Assembly: GCF_000321025.1 (NCBI RefSeq)
Contig: NZ_HE610717.1
Span: 252,138 to 316,137 of the forward strand
Reading direction: 5' to 3'
Origin: Peptoniphilus senegalensis JC140
GTDB taxonomy: Bacteria; Bacillota; Clostridia; Tissierellales; Peptoniphilaceae
Length of the DNA stretch: 64,000 bases
Shown in pieces: positions 1-8,173 of this stretch. A program made the translations under genes and the position numbers. Below the pieces are notes generated by a model. It made no database searches and was not told the DNA's origin. It saw only the letters and a program-made list of their open reading frames with translations. Numbering within the stretch: the first letter of the stretch is position 1; the number at the start of each line of letters is the position of its first letter.

Positions 1-419
1 TCACAAGTCCATTAGATGAAGATGTTGAAAAGCTTGTATCTGATAAAGAAAATGCAAGAGCAAAAGCCTATGACATTGTAATAAATGGTGACGAAATGGG
101 TGGAGGAAGTATTAGAATTAATGATCCAGATATTCAAGAAAAGATGTTTGAGGCCTTGGGACTTTCTGAAGATGAAGCCAAAGAAAAATTTGGATTCCTT
201 TTGGAAGCTTTTAAATATGGAGCTCCACCACATGGAGGACTTGCATATGGCTTAGATAGACTTGTAATGCTATTTACAAATGCAAATAGTATTAGAGATG
301 TAATAGCTTTTCCAAAGACTCAAGCAGCTACTTGTTTATTAACTGGAGCACCAACTTCTCTATCAGAAAAACAATTAGAAGAAGTTCACATAAAGGTATT
401 GGAAAAAGAAGAAAAATAA
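1..419 (+). CDS. aspS: Aspartyl-tRNA synthetase, 3' fragment
   Basis: This is the C-terminal end of class II aspartyl-tRNA synthetase, which charges tRNA-Asp (or tRNA-Asx) in the cytoplasm. The open frame runs in from the left edge, so the start is outside the window. Visible AspRS signatures are [18 protein letters not shown] near the beginning and the class II motif 3 region [11 protein letters not shown], whose arginine contacts ATP. The tail [17 protein letters not shown] is also typical of bacterial AspRS. The stop is followed after 9 bases by the RseC-like gene on the same strand, so they may be co-transcribed. Only about 138 of roughly 590 residues are present. Confidence 0.95.
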   Translation, partial: TSPLDEDVEKLVSDKENARAKAYDIVINGDEMGGGSIRINDPDIQEKMFEALGLSEDEAKEKFGFLLEAFKYGAPPHGGLAYGLDRLVMLFTNANSIRDVIAFPKTQAATCLLTGAPTSLSEKQLEEVHIKVLEKEEK

Positions 420-428
420 GGTGATATA

Positions 429-851
429 ATGGAAAGTATTGGAATTGTTAGGGCAAAGAATGATAATAAGATTTTTATTGAATTTACAAGAGAGAGTGCT
501 TGTGGAGAAAGCTGTGCATCCTGTAGTGCAAAATGTGCTGAATCAGAGAGAGAGCTTTTTGAGTTTTCCAATACAATTTCTGCAAATGTTGGTGATGTAG
601 TAAAAATTAAGACAAAGGATAAGTCTGTACTTTCTTATAAATTTTTAGTCTATGGACTTCCATTAATCTTATTTATGTCTACAATTACATTTTCCTATAT
701 TATAATGAGAAATACAGCTCTTGGAAATATTGATTTGATTTCACTCATTCTAGGAGTATTTTCTCTTATTATTTCATATTTTATTTTAAAGAAAATAGAT
801 AGTAATTTTAAAAGAACTAATAATAGTGCTATTTTTCTCGAGAAAATGTAG
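429..851 (+). CDS. RseC/MucC-family (SoxR-reducing) membrane protein
   Basis: A 140-residue protein resembling the RseC/MucC family (RseC is linked to SoxR reduction and sigma-E control in Proteobacteria). It begins with a small beta-rich domain carrying four cysteines spaced CxxxCxxCxxxC (about residues 25-36), a likely metal or Fe-S site. Two membrane segments follow near residues 74-94 and 100-120, with a short basic tail. AGGTGAT precedes the ATG at good spacing. In clostridia RseC-like proteins often sit near electron-transfer genes such as rnf; here the neighbours are aspS and unknown membrane proteins, so the role is open. Family assignment is fairly firm; function is inference. Confidence 0.75.
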   Translation: MESIGIVRAKNDNKIFIEFTRESACGESCASCSAKCAESERELFEFSNTISANVGDVVKIKTKDKSVLSYKFLVYGLPLILFMSTITFSYIIMRNTALGNIDLISLILGVFSLIISYFILKKIDSNFKRTNNSAIFLEKM

Positions 852-858
852 GTGAGAA

Positions 859-1683
859 ATGTCAAATAAAAACTGGTATAAAATATTTTATATTTTTTCA
901 ATAACTTTATTTATAGTAGCCTTAATTTTTTTCATATATTCTCTTGCCAATAAGAAATACTCTTCGAAACTTATTTATGAGAATAATGAAATTAAAGAAG
1001 AAATAAAAACAATTGATACAGAGTCTAAAGTTATTGAAGAGGATATTGATGGACTTGAGATAGAATTTAATTTAAAATCGCAAGAGTTTTATGAAAAATA
1101 CGGATATCAATTTCAATCAAATAAATCTGAAGAAATTGCGAGAATAAAGGAAGATTATCTTAATAAGAATAAGGAAATTATTGCCGAGATAAAAAACAGA
1201 TTAAAGGCTTATAGTGCTTATTTTGAGTCAAATATATATGAAAAAGAAGGCTATGATAAAGCTGTAAGTGATTTTTTAGAATTATATAGTGAAGCTAATC
1301 TTGATAAACATAAAAATATTTATAATGAGTTAAATATTAAATCTTTCGTTGAAGACTCAGATGGATTTGCAAAAGAAATTTTAAAACTAAACAATAAATC
1401 GAAAGAACTTAATGTGCTAGTTTTTTATTCTTCAATTTATAGTTCAAGTATTCACTCTTATATTAATGGAGAAAAGTCTTCTCTTAGTGAGATTTATGCA
1501 GATATTAATAATCTTATGTATATTTATAAAGAAATTGAGAGAAAAGGATACAAAACTGGAAATTTGAATTCAGAAAATCTTGTTTATTTGAATGATTTTA
1601 TTCAGGAGAAAATATCATCATATTATAAAAATCTTGGAATTTTAAAAGTATTGGAAAAGAGTGGTAAAAATGAAAAAGAATAA
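859..1683 (+). CDS. Membrane-anchored coiled-coil protein, function unknown
   Basis: I do not recognise this family. The 274 residues start with a short basic cytoplasmic stretch and one strong membrane helix at about residues 9-28. A long Glu/Lys-rich helical region with coiled-coil character follows (about 35-115), then a mixed helical domain. There is no signal-peptidase or lipobox motif, so it is probably a type II single-pass protein with most of its mass outside the membrane. The start has AGGTGAG 4 bases upstream. The 3' end overlaps the next gene, which has the same topology, suggesting the two are translated together and act as partners. EzrA- or FtsB-like roles are imaginable but not supported by any motif. 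Confidence 0.55.
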   Translation: MSNKNWYKIFYIFSITLFIVALIFFIYSLANKKYSSKLIYENNEIKEEIKTIDTESKVIEEDIDGLEIEFNLKSQEFYEKYGYQFQSNKSEEIARIKEDYLNKNKEIIAEIKNRLKAYSAYFESNIYEKEGYDKAVSDFLELYSEANLDKHKNIYNELNIKSFVEDSDGFAKEILKLNNKSKELNVLVFYSSIYSSSIHSYINGEKSSLSEIYADINNLMYIYKEIERKGYKTGNLNSENLVYLNDFIQEKISSYYKNLGILKVLEKSGKNEKE

Positions 1684-2635
1684 GCAAATTGTACTTTCCT
1701 TTCTTTTTATTGTAATCGCTTTTATTCTTACTTTTCTTGGATTTTCTAATTTAAAGCTTATGAAATCTTCTTATTTTACACTTTCGCGAGAAAATTCAAG
1801 TCTCGTAGAAAAAAGAAATAAGTCCAAAGAAAAATTAAAATCTTTAGGTCAAGATAAGAACTCTAAAAAATCGAAATTAGAAGTTATTGATAACGAAATA
1901 AAGAAGTTTGACATTATTAATAATAAAGATCAAGAAATTGATGAAATAAATAAAGAAATTAGTGATTCTTTAATTTATTTTAGGAAAAATAACTTAAATG
2001 AATTTTATAATATTGAGAATGGGAAGTTAAATAATTATATTCCTCTTAGCGGAAATTTTATAGAGAATAATTTAAGTGAAGATGATATAAAATCTAATTT
2101 AATTATGATTCAGTTTCTTTTAAATTCTTATTATAATTATGATTTAAACAGAAATATTAGTAAGCATAACATTAAGGCTTATGAAAATTTAGGCATTATT
2201 GATTATATAAAAAATGGAGATAACTATATAATCAAATCCATTTTGTTAAATGATACTTCGAATGTTTCAAGACTAAAGGAAGAAAAAGAGAAAATATTAA
2301 AAGAAGAAGAGAAATTTTTTTCTGTTTATGAAAATATTTATGGAAGTAATGAAAATATAAAAAATTTGATTACTGATAATATTGCACATAGTAGTGATTC
2401 AAAAGTTGAAGTTGAGAGTAAATTTAAAAGATTAAATGCAATTTCTATAGATATTTTAAATTCATCTGTAAATTATTTAAAGGATTTTAAGATAATAAAT
2501 GAAGCTGGAACTCAAAAATTAAATATTCTTGATAAGACTATAATGAGTGAGAAAATAGAGAAAAATAATAAAATAATAACTTATTATAATAGAATAAATG
2601 GGGAAGATTATACAGTAACAGAAGAAAAAGAATAA
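1670..2635 (+). CDS. Membrane-anchored coiled-coil protein, partner of preceding gene
   Basis: A 321-residue protein of unknown family, starting at the ATG inside the end of the previous gene (14-base overlap). A GTG nine bases earlier is in frame but has worse Shine-Dalgarno spacing. It has a basic N-terminus, one membrane helix at about residues 6-25, then a charged coiled-coil region (about 35-100) and a helical C-terminal part rich in Asn, Ile and Lys. Architecture matches its upstream neighbour although I see no clear sequence identity. The pair sits between an RseC-like gene and a TraB-family gene and may form a membrane complex; that is inference from layout only. Confidence 0.55.
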   Translation: MKKNKQIVLSFLFIVIAFILTFLGFSNLKLMKSSYFTLSRENSSLVEKRNKSKEKLKSLGQDKNSKKSKLEVIDNEIKKFDIINNKDQEIDEINKEISDSLIYFRKNNLNEFYNIENGKLNNYIPLSGNFIENNLSEDDIKSNLIMIQFLLNSYYNYDLNRNISKHNIKAYENLGIIDYIKNGDNYIIKSILLNDTSNVSRLKEEKEKILKEEEKFFSVYENIYGSNENIKNLITDNIAHSSDSKVEVESKFKRLNAISIDILNSSVNYLKDFKIINEAGTQKLNILDKTIMSEKIEKNNKIITYYNRINGEDYTVTEEKE

Positions 2636-2656
2636 GTACTTCTATTTAGGAGAAAA

Positions 2657-3808
2657 ATGAAAGAGAAATTAATTAGAATAGATTACGAGGGCAAGGAAAT
2701 AATTTTAATACCGACGGCTCATGTATCGCAAGAAAGTGCAAAATTAGTTAGAGATACTATAGATGAAGAAAAGCCTGATTCAATTTGCATAGAACTTGAT
2801 GAGCAAAGATATAAAAATTTGAAAAATCCTGATGCTTGGAAAAATACAAATATTATAGACATAATTAAACAAAAAAAGGTTACACTGTTAATTGCAAATT
2901 TAATACTTTCATCTTACCAAAAGAATATAGCAAAGAAGTTAAAAACCAAACCTGGTCAAGAAATGATTGAAGGAATTAAAGCATCTGAAGAACTTGGAAT
3001 AAATTTAGTTTTAGCTGACAGAAGCATTCAAACAACTTTTATGCGCATTTGGAGAAAAATGGGATTTTTTGAAAAAATTAAATTATTTTTCTCATTAATG
3101 GCAATGGATGAAGATGAAGATGTATCTGAAGAAGATTTACAAAAATTAATTGAAAGAGATAATCTAGAACTAGCGATTGAAGATATGGGAAAGGATTATC
3201 CTCAAATTGCAGCTACACTTTTGCATGAGAGAGATAAATACTTGGCTTATAATATTAAAAATGCTTCAGGAGATAAAATTATAGCAATTCTTGGTGCGGC
3301 ACATACACCAGGAGTAGAAGAAGAGATTTTTAAAAATCAAAATATTGAAGAGTTAAATAAAGTTCCTCCGAAGAGTCTTGCTGGGAAAATAGTACCTTGG
3401 TTAATTCCAGTTTTAATTGTGATTCTAATTGTCTTTGGATTTAAACAAAATATGGACACAGGTATTGAGCAAATAAAATCATGGTTTTTATTTAATTCAA
3501 TATTTGCAGCAATTTTTACTGTTTTATGTCTTCCACATCCACTAAGTGTTTTAACAGCTTTTATTGCAGCTCCTTTCACATCTATAAATCCAATGTTGGC
3601 ATGTGGATGGTTTGCAGGACTTGTGGAGGCAAGTTTAAAGAAACCAACAGTTGAAGATGTTAATAATATTCCTGATGATATTTTTAATATAAAAAGTTGG
3701 ATTCACAATAAATTTTTAAAAGCCCTTTTAGTAGTTATACTTGCAAATTTAGGCTCATCTATTGGAACAATAATTGCTGGTAGCAAAATTATTCAAAGTT
3801 TATTTTAA
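2657..3808 (+). CDS. TraB/PrgY-family protein
   Basis: A 383-residue member of the TraB/GumN family, whose founding member PrgY shuts down pheromone signalling in enterococci. Family-typical patterns are IPTAHVS near residue 20, DSICIELDEQRY near residue 45 and an AILGAAHTPGVEEE segment near residue 220. The conserved His and Glu residues suggest a metalloprotease-like fold, but activity is unproven. The C-terminal third has about three membrane segments (near residues 250-270, 280-325 and 355-378). AGGAG sits 5 bases before the ATG. It is the last gene of this plus-strand group, ending at a bidirectional terminator. Confidence 0.8.
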   Translation: MKEKLIRIDYEGKEIILIPTAHVSQESAKLVRDTIDEEKPDSICIELDEQRYKNLKNPDAWKNTNIIDIIKQKKVTLLIANLILSSYQKNIAKKLKTKPGQEMIEGIKASEELGINLVLADRSIQTTFMRIWRKMGFFEKIKLFFSLMAMDEDEDVSEEDLQKLIERDNLELAIEDMGKDYPQIAATLLHERDKYLAYNIKNASGDKIIAILGAAHTPGVEEEIFKNQNIEELNKVPPKSLAGKIVPWLIPVLIVILIVFGFKQNMDTGIEQIKSWFLFNSIFAAIFTVLCLPHPLSVLTAFIAAPFTSINPMLACGWFAGLVEASLKKPTVEDVNNIPDDIFNIKSWIHNKFLKALLVVILANLGSSIGTIIAGSKIIQSLF

Positions 3809-3824
3809 AGTTTAATAAAAAATT

Positions 3825-3866
3825 AAGGTAATGGAGTTAAGTTGATCTTATCCATTACCTTTTTTT
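3825..3866. terminator. Bidirectional intrinsic terminator between convergent genes
   Basis: An 11-bp perfect stem (AAGGTAATGGA pairing with TCCATTACCTT) with a loop of about 15 bases, followed by a T-run on the plus strand and with A-rich sequence on the other side. It lies between the TraB-family gene and the convergent exporter gene, and its right arm includes the last codons of the exporter gene. Confidence 0.85.
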
Positions 3867-4306
3867 AGTTTAACATTTTTTATAATTTCTTTTATTATTC
3901 TAACTAGACCTTGTGAAAGAACTATGCCAAGGGCAAGGGCAGAGGTAGTTAGTGTAGTTTTAATAACTTGTTCGCGCATCAAAACATAGTTGGATTCGAT
4001 AAAATGATACATAATATAATACATTCCAGCTCCAGGAACAAGTGGCACAAGACATGGAAGTGTGAAAACAGTGGCAGGTTTTTTAAATTTAACTGCAAAG
4101 TTTTCTGAAAAAATCCCAATTAAAAAAGATGAAATCAAATATGAAATCATATAGTTTCCACTAAATTCAAATAATAGTTCATACATAACCCATATAAGTC
4201 CACTGAGGGCTGATGTTATGACTCTAACATTTTTTGGAAGTTTAAAATAAACCGTAAATCCATAGGTAGCAAAGGCTGATAATAAAAATTGTGTCAAACT
4301 TTTCAT
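3848..4306 (-). CDS. Threonine/serine exporter family protein, YjjB-like subunit
   Basis: A 152-residue integral membrane protein of the ThrE_2/YjjB type with about four membrane helices; the segment FTLPCLVPLVPGAGMYY near the middle is characteristic. In ThrE proteins this domain is fused to the YjjP-like half; here, as in E. coli YjjPB, the halves are separate genes. Substrates in relatives are threonine/serine or succinate; the sequence does not decide. Its start overlaps the stop of the upstream YjjP-like gene by 4 bases, so translation is probably coupled and the products act as one transporter. Confidence 0.85.
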   Translation of the reverse strand: MKSLTQFLLSAFATYGFTVYFKLPKNVRVITSALSGLIWVMYELLFEFSGNYMISYLISSFLIGIFSENFAVKFKKPATVFTLPCLVPLVPGAGMYYIMYHFIESNYVLMREQVIKTTLTTSALALGIVLSQGLVRIIKEIIKNVKLKKGNG

Positions 4307-5082
4307 ATTATAAACCTCATAATTTTTAATCCAACCCCAACTCCAAAGGCAATTGCAAGAGCTATAAAGAAAGCTTTAACCATTGTAATTGCTCCAGTTA
4401 TGAATTCTCCGCTCATAATATCTCTAACAGAGTTTGTTATTGCAACACCAGGAACTAAAAGCATTATTACACCAATAATTATATTGTCAATGTTAGAGCC
4501 AAAATTAAAATGAACAAAAATAATTGCAAGAATTGAGGTAATAAAAGCGCAAATAATGTTATTTATAAAAAAGGAAAGTCTAAAATAACTAAGTTTATTA
4601 AGGATAATAGGTATAAAAATCCCTATTATAAAACTTGCAAAGAAGTCTAATATGTCTCCGCCAAATAAAACTGTAAAAAATGAGGAAGCTATCCCTCCAG
4701 AAAGATAAACTTTTTTAGGGTTTTCTTCAGTTTTATCTATTTCAAATAGTCTTTTATAAGCCTCATTAATTGAAAAATCCTTTGAGACAAATTCTCTTGA
4801 AAAAGAATTTACACAGTCAATTTTATATAAATTTGTATCTGAAATTGTAATTTTTCTAAAATTGCTTAGAGTCTCGCCCTCAAATTCCATTGAAATAAAA
4901 ATTGCAGACGGAAGAGCGTAAGCAGAAACATTTGAAATATTGGAAACAGATTTACAAATTCTTTCAATCGTGTCCTCTGCTCTATAACTTTCAGCACCAT
5001 TTTGAATTAATAGTGCACCTGTGAATAATGATAAATTCATTAAATCTTTAGCATCTTTTATACTATTTAAAACTTTTGCCAT
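4303..5082 (-). CDS. Threonine/serine exporter family protein, YjjP-like subunit
   Basis: A 259-residue ThrE/DUF1212 protein. The N-terminal soluble part contains the family pattern GALLIQNGAESYRAEDTI (about residues 21-38), followed by about five membrane helices from residue 125 on, including VPGVAITNSVRDIMSGE, the conserved loop of this family. It is the larger half of a two-gene exporter with the overlapping YjjB-like gene. Transcription starts from a well-formed promoter facing away from der. Export of amino acids or dicarboxylates is inferred from the family. Confidence 0.87.
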   Translation of the reverse strand: MAKVLNSIKDAKDLMNLSLFTGALLIQNGAESYRAEDTIERICKSVSNISNVSAYALPSAIFISMEFEGETLSNFRKITISDTNLYKIDCVNSFSREFVSKDFSINEAYKRLFEIDKTEENPKKVYLSGGIASSFFTVLFGGDILDFFASFIIGIFIPIILNKLSYFRLSFFINNIICAFITSILAIIFVHFNFGSNIDNIIIGVIMLLVPGVAITNSVRDIMSGEFITGAITMVKAFFIALAIAFGVGVGLKIMRFII

Positions 5083-5097
5083 TTTATCACCAAATTA

Positions 5098-5126
5098 ATT
5101 ATACTATGGAGTTTTTTTATTCTCAA
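5098..5126 (-). promoter_or_regulatory. Sigma-A-type promoter of the YjjP/YjjB exporter operon
   Basis: Reading on the minus strand, TTGAGA is separated by exactly 17 bases from TATAAT, placing the transcription start roughly 10 bases before the exporter start codon region. It is divergent from the der promoter. Confidence 0.7.
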
Positions 5127-5140
5127 TTGTAAATAGTAAA

Positions 5141-5169
5141 TTGAATATGATAATTCAAAATGATATAAT
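5141..5169 (+). promoter_or_regulatory. Sigma-A-type promoter of der
   Basis: TTGAAT, a 17-base spacer and a perfect TATAAT lie 22 bases upstream of the der ATG. The Shine-Dalgarno GGGGTGAT follows. It probably drives the der-plsY-gpsA group. Confidence 0.7.
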
Positions 5170-5190
5170 TTATAAAATAGGGGTGATTAT

Positions 5191-6531
5191 ATGGAAATGC
5201 CCATAGTTTCAATAATTGGCAGACCAAATGTAGGCAAATCTACTTTATTTAATAAAATAGTAGGAAAAAAAGTTTCAATAACTGAAGATACTCCGGGTGT
5301 AACTAGAGATAGAATTTATCAACCTGCATCTTGGCTTAACTATAAATTTTTACTTGTAGATACAGGTGGACTTGATTTAAAAGATGAAGATATTTTTATG
5401 TCTAGCATCAAGGCACAAATTGACATTGCTTTAGAAACTTCTGATGTTGTAATATTCTTGGTAGATGGGGCAGAAGGGTTAAATCCAACTGATGTAGAAA
5501 TCTCACATTTTTTGAGGAAAACTAAGACTAAAGTTGTCTTAGCAGTTAATAAATATGACTCAAAGATTACAAAAGGAAATATTTTTGATTTTTATGAGCT
5601 AGGTTTAGGGGAACCAGTTGGCATAAGTGCTGAACAAGGTACTGGTGTAGGTGATTTACTAGATATTGTTGTAAGTGATTTATCCTCAATTGATGAAATT
5701 GAAGATGATGACAATATTAGAGTTACATTAATAGGAAAACCTAATGTTGGTAAATCTTCACTGTTGAATTATCTAACTGGGGAAAACAGGTCAATAGTTA
5801 CTAATATTCCTGGCACAACAAGGGATTCTATTGATTCTCTAATTAAGTATAAAGACAATGAATATATCTTTGTTGATACAGCTGGACTTAGAAAAAAGAA
5901 AAAAATCATTCCAGGAGTGGAGAGATATTCAGTAATTAGAACTCTAACAGCTATTGAAAGGTCAAATGTATGTGTTCTTATGATAGATGCCTTAGAAGGT
6001 GTAACTGAACAAGATTCTAAAATAGTAGGCTATGCTCATGACAACAACAAAGCAATTATTATTGCTGTAAATAAGTGGGATGCTCTTGAAAAAGAAACTA
6101 ATACTATGAAAAATTTTGAAAAAGAAATAAGAAATGAACTTCCTTTCGTTTTGTATGCACCAATAATTTTTATTTCAGCAAAGACAGGACAAAGAGTAAA
6201 TGAATTTTTAGATTTAATCGAATTAGTAAACAATAATTACAATCATAGAATTCAAACTGGTGTACTAAATGATATATTAAATAGAGCAGTTCTAATGAAT
6301 CAACCGCCTTCAGATAAGGGCAAAAGAGGTAAGTTATATTATGGTTCACAAGTTGGTGTTAGGCCACCAAAATTCCTCTTATCGGTAAATGATAAGGAAT
6401 TATTTCACTTCTCTTATCTTAGATACATTGAAAACCAAATAAGAGATACTTATTCCTTTGATGGTACTCCAATAATTTTAGAGCTAAAAAATAGAATTAG
6501 TCAAAGAGCTGATAAGGGACCTAGAAGATGA
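5191..6531 (+). CDS. der: Ribosome-assembly GTPase Der (EngA)
   Basis: Der binds the 50S precursor and is needed for its maturation. The 446-residue protein shows the diagnostic two tandem GTPase domains: G1 GRPNVGKS at about residue 10 and GKPNVGKSS at about residue 183, each with DTAG/DTGG (G3) and NKYD/NKWD (G4), followed by the C-terminal KH-like domain ending in KGPRR. Length is normal. A second in-frame ATG lies two codons in; the first has better spacing to GGGGTGAT. The stop overlaps the plsY start by 4 bases (ATGA), so the genes are coupled. Confidence 0.97.
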   Translation: MEMPIVSIIGRPNVGKSTLFNKIVGKKVSITEDTPGVTRDRIYQPASWLNYKFLLVDTGGLDLKDEDIFMSSIKAQIDIALETSDVVIFLVDGAEGLNPTDVEISHFLRKTKTKVVLAVNKYDSKITKGNIFDFYELGLGEPVGISAEQGTGVGDLLDIVVSDLSSIDEIEDDDNIRVTLIGKPNVGKSSLLNYLTGENRSIVTNIPGTTRDSIDSLIKYKDNEYIFVDTAGLRKKKKIIPGVERYSVIRTLTAIERSNVCVLMIDALEGVTEQDSKIVGYAHDNNKAIIIAVNKWDALEKETNTMKNFEKEIRNELPFVLYAPIIFISAKTGQRVNEFLDLIELVNNNYNHRIQTGVLNDILNRAVLMNQPPSDKGKRGKLYYGSQVGVRPPKFLLSVNDKELFHFSYLRYIENQIRDTYSFDGTPIILELKNRISQRADKGPRR

Positions 6532-7118
6532 ATTATTTTTTAGTTTTAGTAATATCATATTTTATTGGGACTATTTCAGGGTCTTATATAATTGGAAAAT
6601 TATTTTTGGATAAAGACATTAGAAAATACGGCTCTGGAAATGCCGGAACAACTAATGCCATGAGAGTGCTTGGCAAAAAAGCTGGAGTTATGACTTTTTT
6701 GATAGACTTTTTAAAGGGTCTTGCAGTAACTTTCATAATTGGAAAAGTTTTTGGATCTACCTTTGTTCCTTTGGGAATATTAGGAGCTGTAATTGGCCAC
6801 GATTTTCCTTTTTATATGAACTTTAGAGGTGGGAAGGGAGTTGCTACAACTTTAGGTGCTTTGGCTCTTTTCAATTTTCCACTTACATTAATATGCTATA
6901 TTGTATGGGTGCTTGGAACAGTTCTCACAAAAATGGTATCAGTTGGTTCAATTTTATTTTTCGTTTCTATTATTATTGTCTACACTTTTATGTCTCAGTT
7001 AACTATTGTTAATATAATTTTAGTAGATACTATTGCTTTAATTGGAATAGTAAGACATAAAGATAATATAAAGAGGATAATAGCTGGAAATGAAAATAAA
7101 ATAGGAGGTAAAAAATGA
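6528..7118 (+). CDS. plsY: Acyl-phosphate:glycerol-3-phosphate acyltransferase PlsY
   Basis: PlsY makes lysophosphatidic acid from acyl-phosphate and glycerol-3-phosphate at the membrane. The 196-residue protein has five membrane helices and the three PlsY motifs: GSGNAGTTNAMR (about residues 37-48), the glycine-rich loop FRGGKGVATTLG (about 99-110) and a C-terminal RHKDNIKR. It overlaps der upstream and gpsA downstream by 4 bases each. The next gene supplies its glycerol-3-phosphate substrate, so the pair forms a small phospholipid-precursor unit. Confidence 0.96.
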   Translation: MNYFLVLVISYFIGTISGSYIIGKLFLDKDIRKYGSGNAGTTNAMRVLGKKAGVMTFLIDFLKGLAVTFIIGKVFGSTFVPLGILGAVIGHDFPFYMNFRGGKGVATTLGALALFNFPLTLICYIVWVLGTVLTKMVSVGSILFFVSIIIVYTFMSQLTIVNIILVDTIALIGIVRHKDNIKRIIAGNENKIGGKK

Positions 7119-8122
7119 ATATTACACTGTGCGGTGGTGGTAGCTGGGGTACTGCCATTGCAAGGCTTCTATCAAACAAAGGGCATAAAGTAAATTTTTA
7201 TATAAGAAATAAATCTGTAATTGATGATATAAAGGAAAATAGAGAAAATTCTAAATATCTTCCAGGGGCAAAGTTTATAAATGAAATTAATCTTACAAAT
7301 GATTTAGATAGTGTCCTAAATAATATTGATGTATTTGTCATCGCTATTCCAACTTCTAGTATTAGAGAAATTTTAGAAAATATAAGAGAGAAAATTTCAA
7401 AGGAAACTATTATAGTTAATTTATCTAAGGGTATAGAAGTGGAAACTTTAGATAGAATTTCAGAAATTTCTTCAGAAGTTTTAAAGGATAATCCCTTTGT
7501 TGCACTTTCTGGACCTTCTCATGCAGAAGAAGTTGGGAAAGATATTCCAACAACTCTTGTAGCATCTTCAAGTAATTTAAAAGCGGCAGAAATTATTCAA
7601 CGTGAATTTTCAACGTCAATTTTTAGAATTTATACTAATCCAGACTTAGTTGGAGTAGAAATTGGTGGTGCTCTTAAAAATATTATTGCACTTGCGGCTG
7701 GTATGAATGATGGTCTAGGCTATGGAGATAATTCAAAAGCAGCCCTTATGACACGTGGTATATATGAAATGAGTAAACTTGGGATTTCTCTTGGTGCAAA
7801 TCCACATACCTTTAATGGATTATCTGGAATTGGAGATTTAATAGTAACCTGTACAAGTATGCACTCAAGAAATAGAAGAGCCGGAATTTTAATTGGAAAG
7901 GGAATGTCAATGGATGAAGCTTGTAAGGAAGTTGGACAGGTTGTTGAAGGAGTTAAGACTGTAAAGTCTGCATACAAGCTTTCTAGATTAAAGAACATTG
8001 AAATGCCCATAACAATGGCGCTTTATCAAGTGCTTTATGAGGGTTATGACCCTAATAAAGCGGTATATGAATTGATGACTAGAAAAAACAAGGATGAAAT
8101 AGAGCAAATCTTCTTCGAATAA
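7115..8122 (+). CDS. gpsA: Glycerol-3-phosphate dehydrogenase [NAD(P)+]
   Basis: GpsA reduces dihydroxyacetone phosphate to sn-glycerol-3-phosphate for phospholipid synthesis. The 335-residue protein begins with the Rossmann motif GGGSWGTAIA (residues 7-16). It carries ALSGPSHAEEV and the substrate-binding lysine region GGALKNIIALAAGM, then the C-terminal helical domain with GLSGIGDLIVTCTS. GGAGG precedes the ATG, which overlaps the plsY stop. Length is normal for the family. The three-gene der-plsY-gpsA order is common in clostridia. Confidence 0.97.
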   Translation: MNITLCGGGSWGTAIARLLSNKGHKVNFYIRNKSVIDDIKENRENSKYLPGAKFINEINLTNDLDSVLNNIDVFVIAIPTSSIREILENIREKISKETIIVNLSKGIEVETLDRISEISSEVLKDNPFVALSGPSHAEEVGKDIPTTLVASSSNLKAAEIIQREFSTSIFRIYTNPDLVGVEIGGALKNIIALAAGMNDGLGYGDNSKAALMTRGIYEMSKLGISLGANPHTFNGLSGIGDLIVTCTSMHSRNRRAGILIGKGMSMDEACKEVGQVVEGVKTVKSAYKLSRLKNIEMPITMALYQVLYEGYDPNKAVYELMTRKNKDEIEQIFFE

Positions 8123-8173
8123 TAACATATTACAGGAGTTTGTGATATAATTATTTGGTAAATAGGTGGTTTT

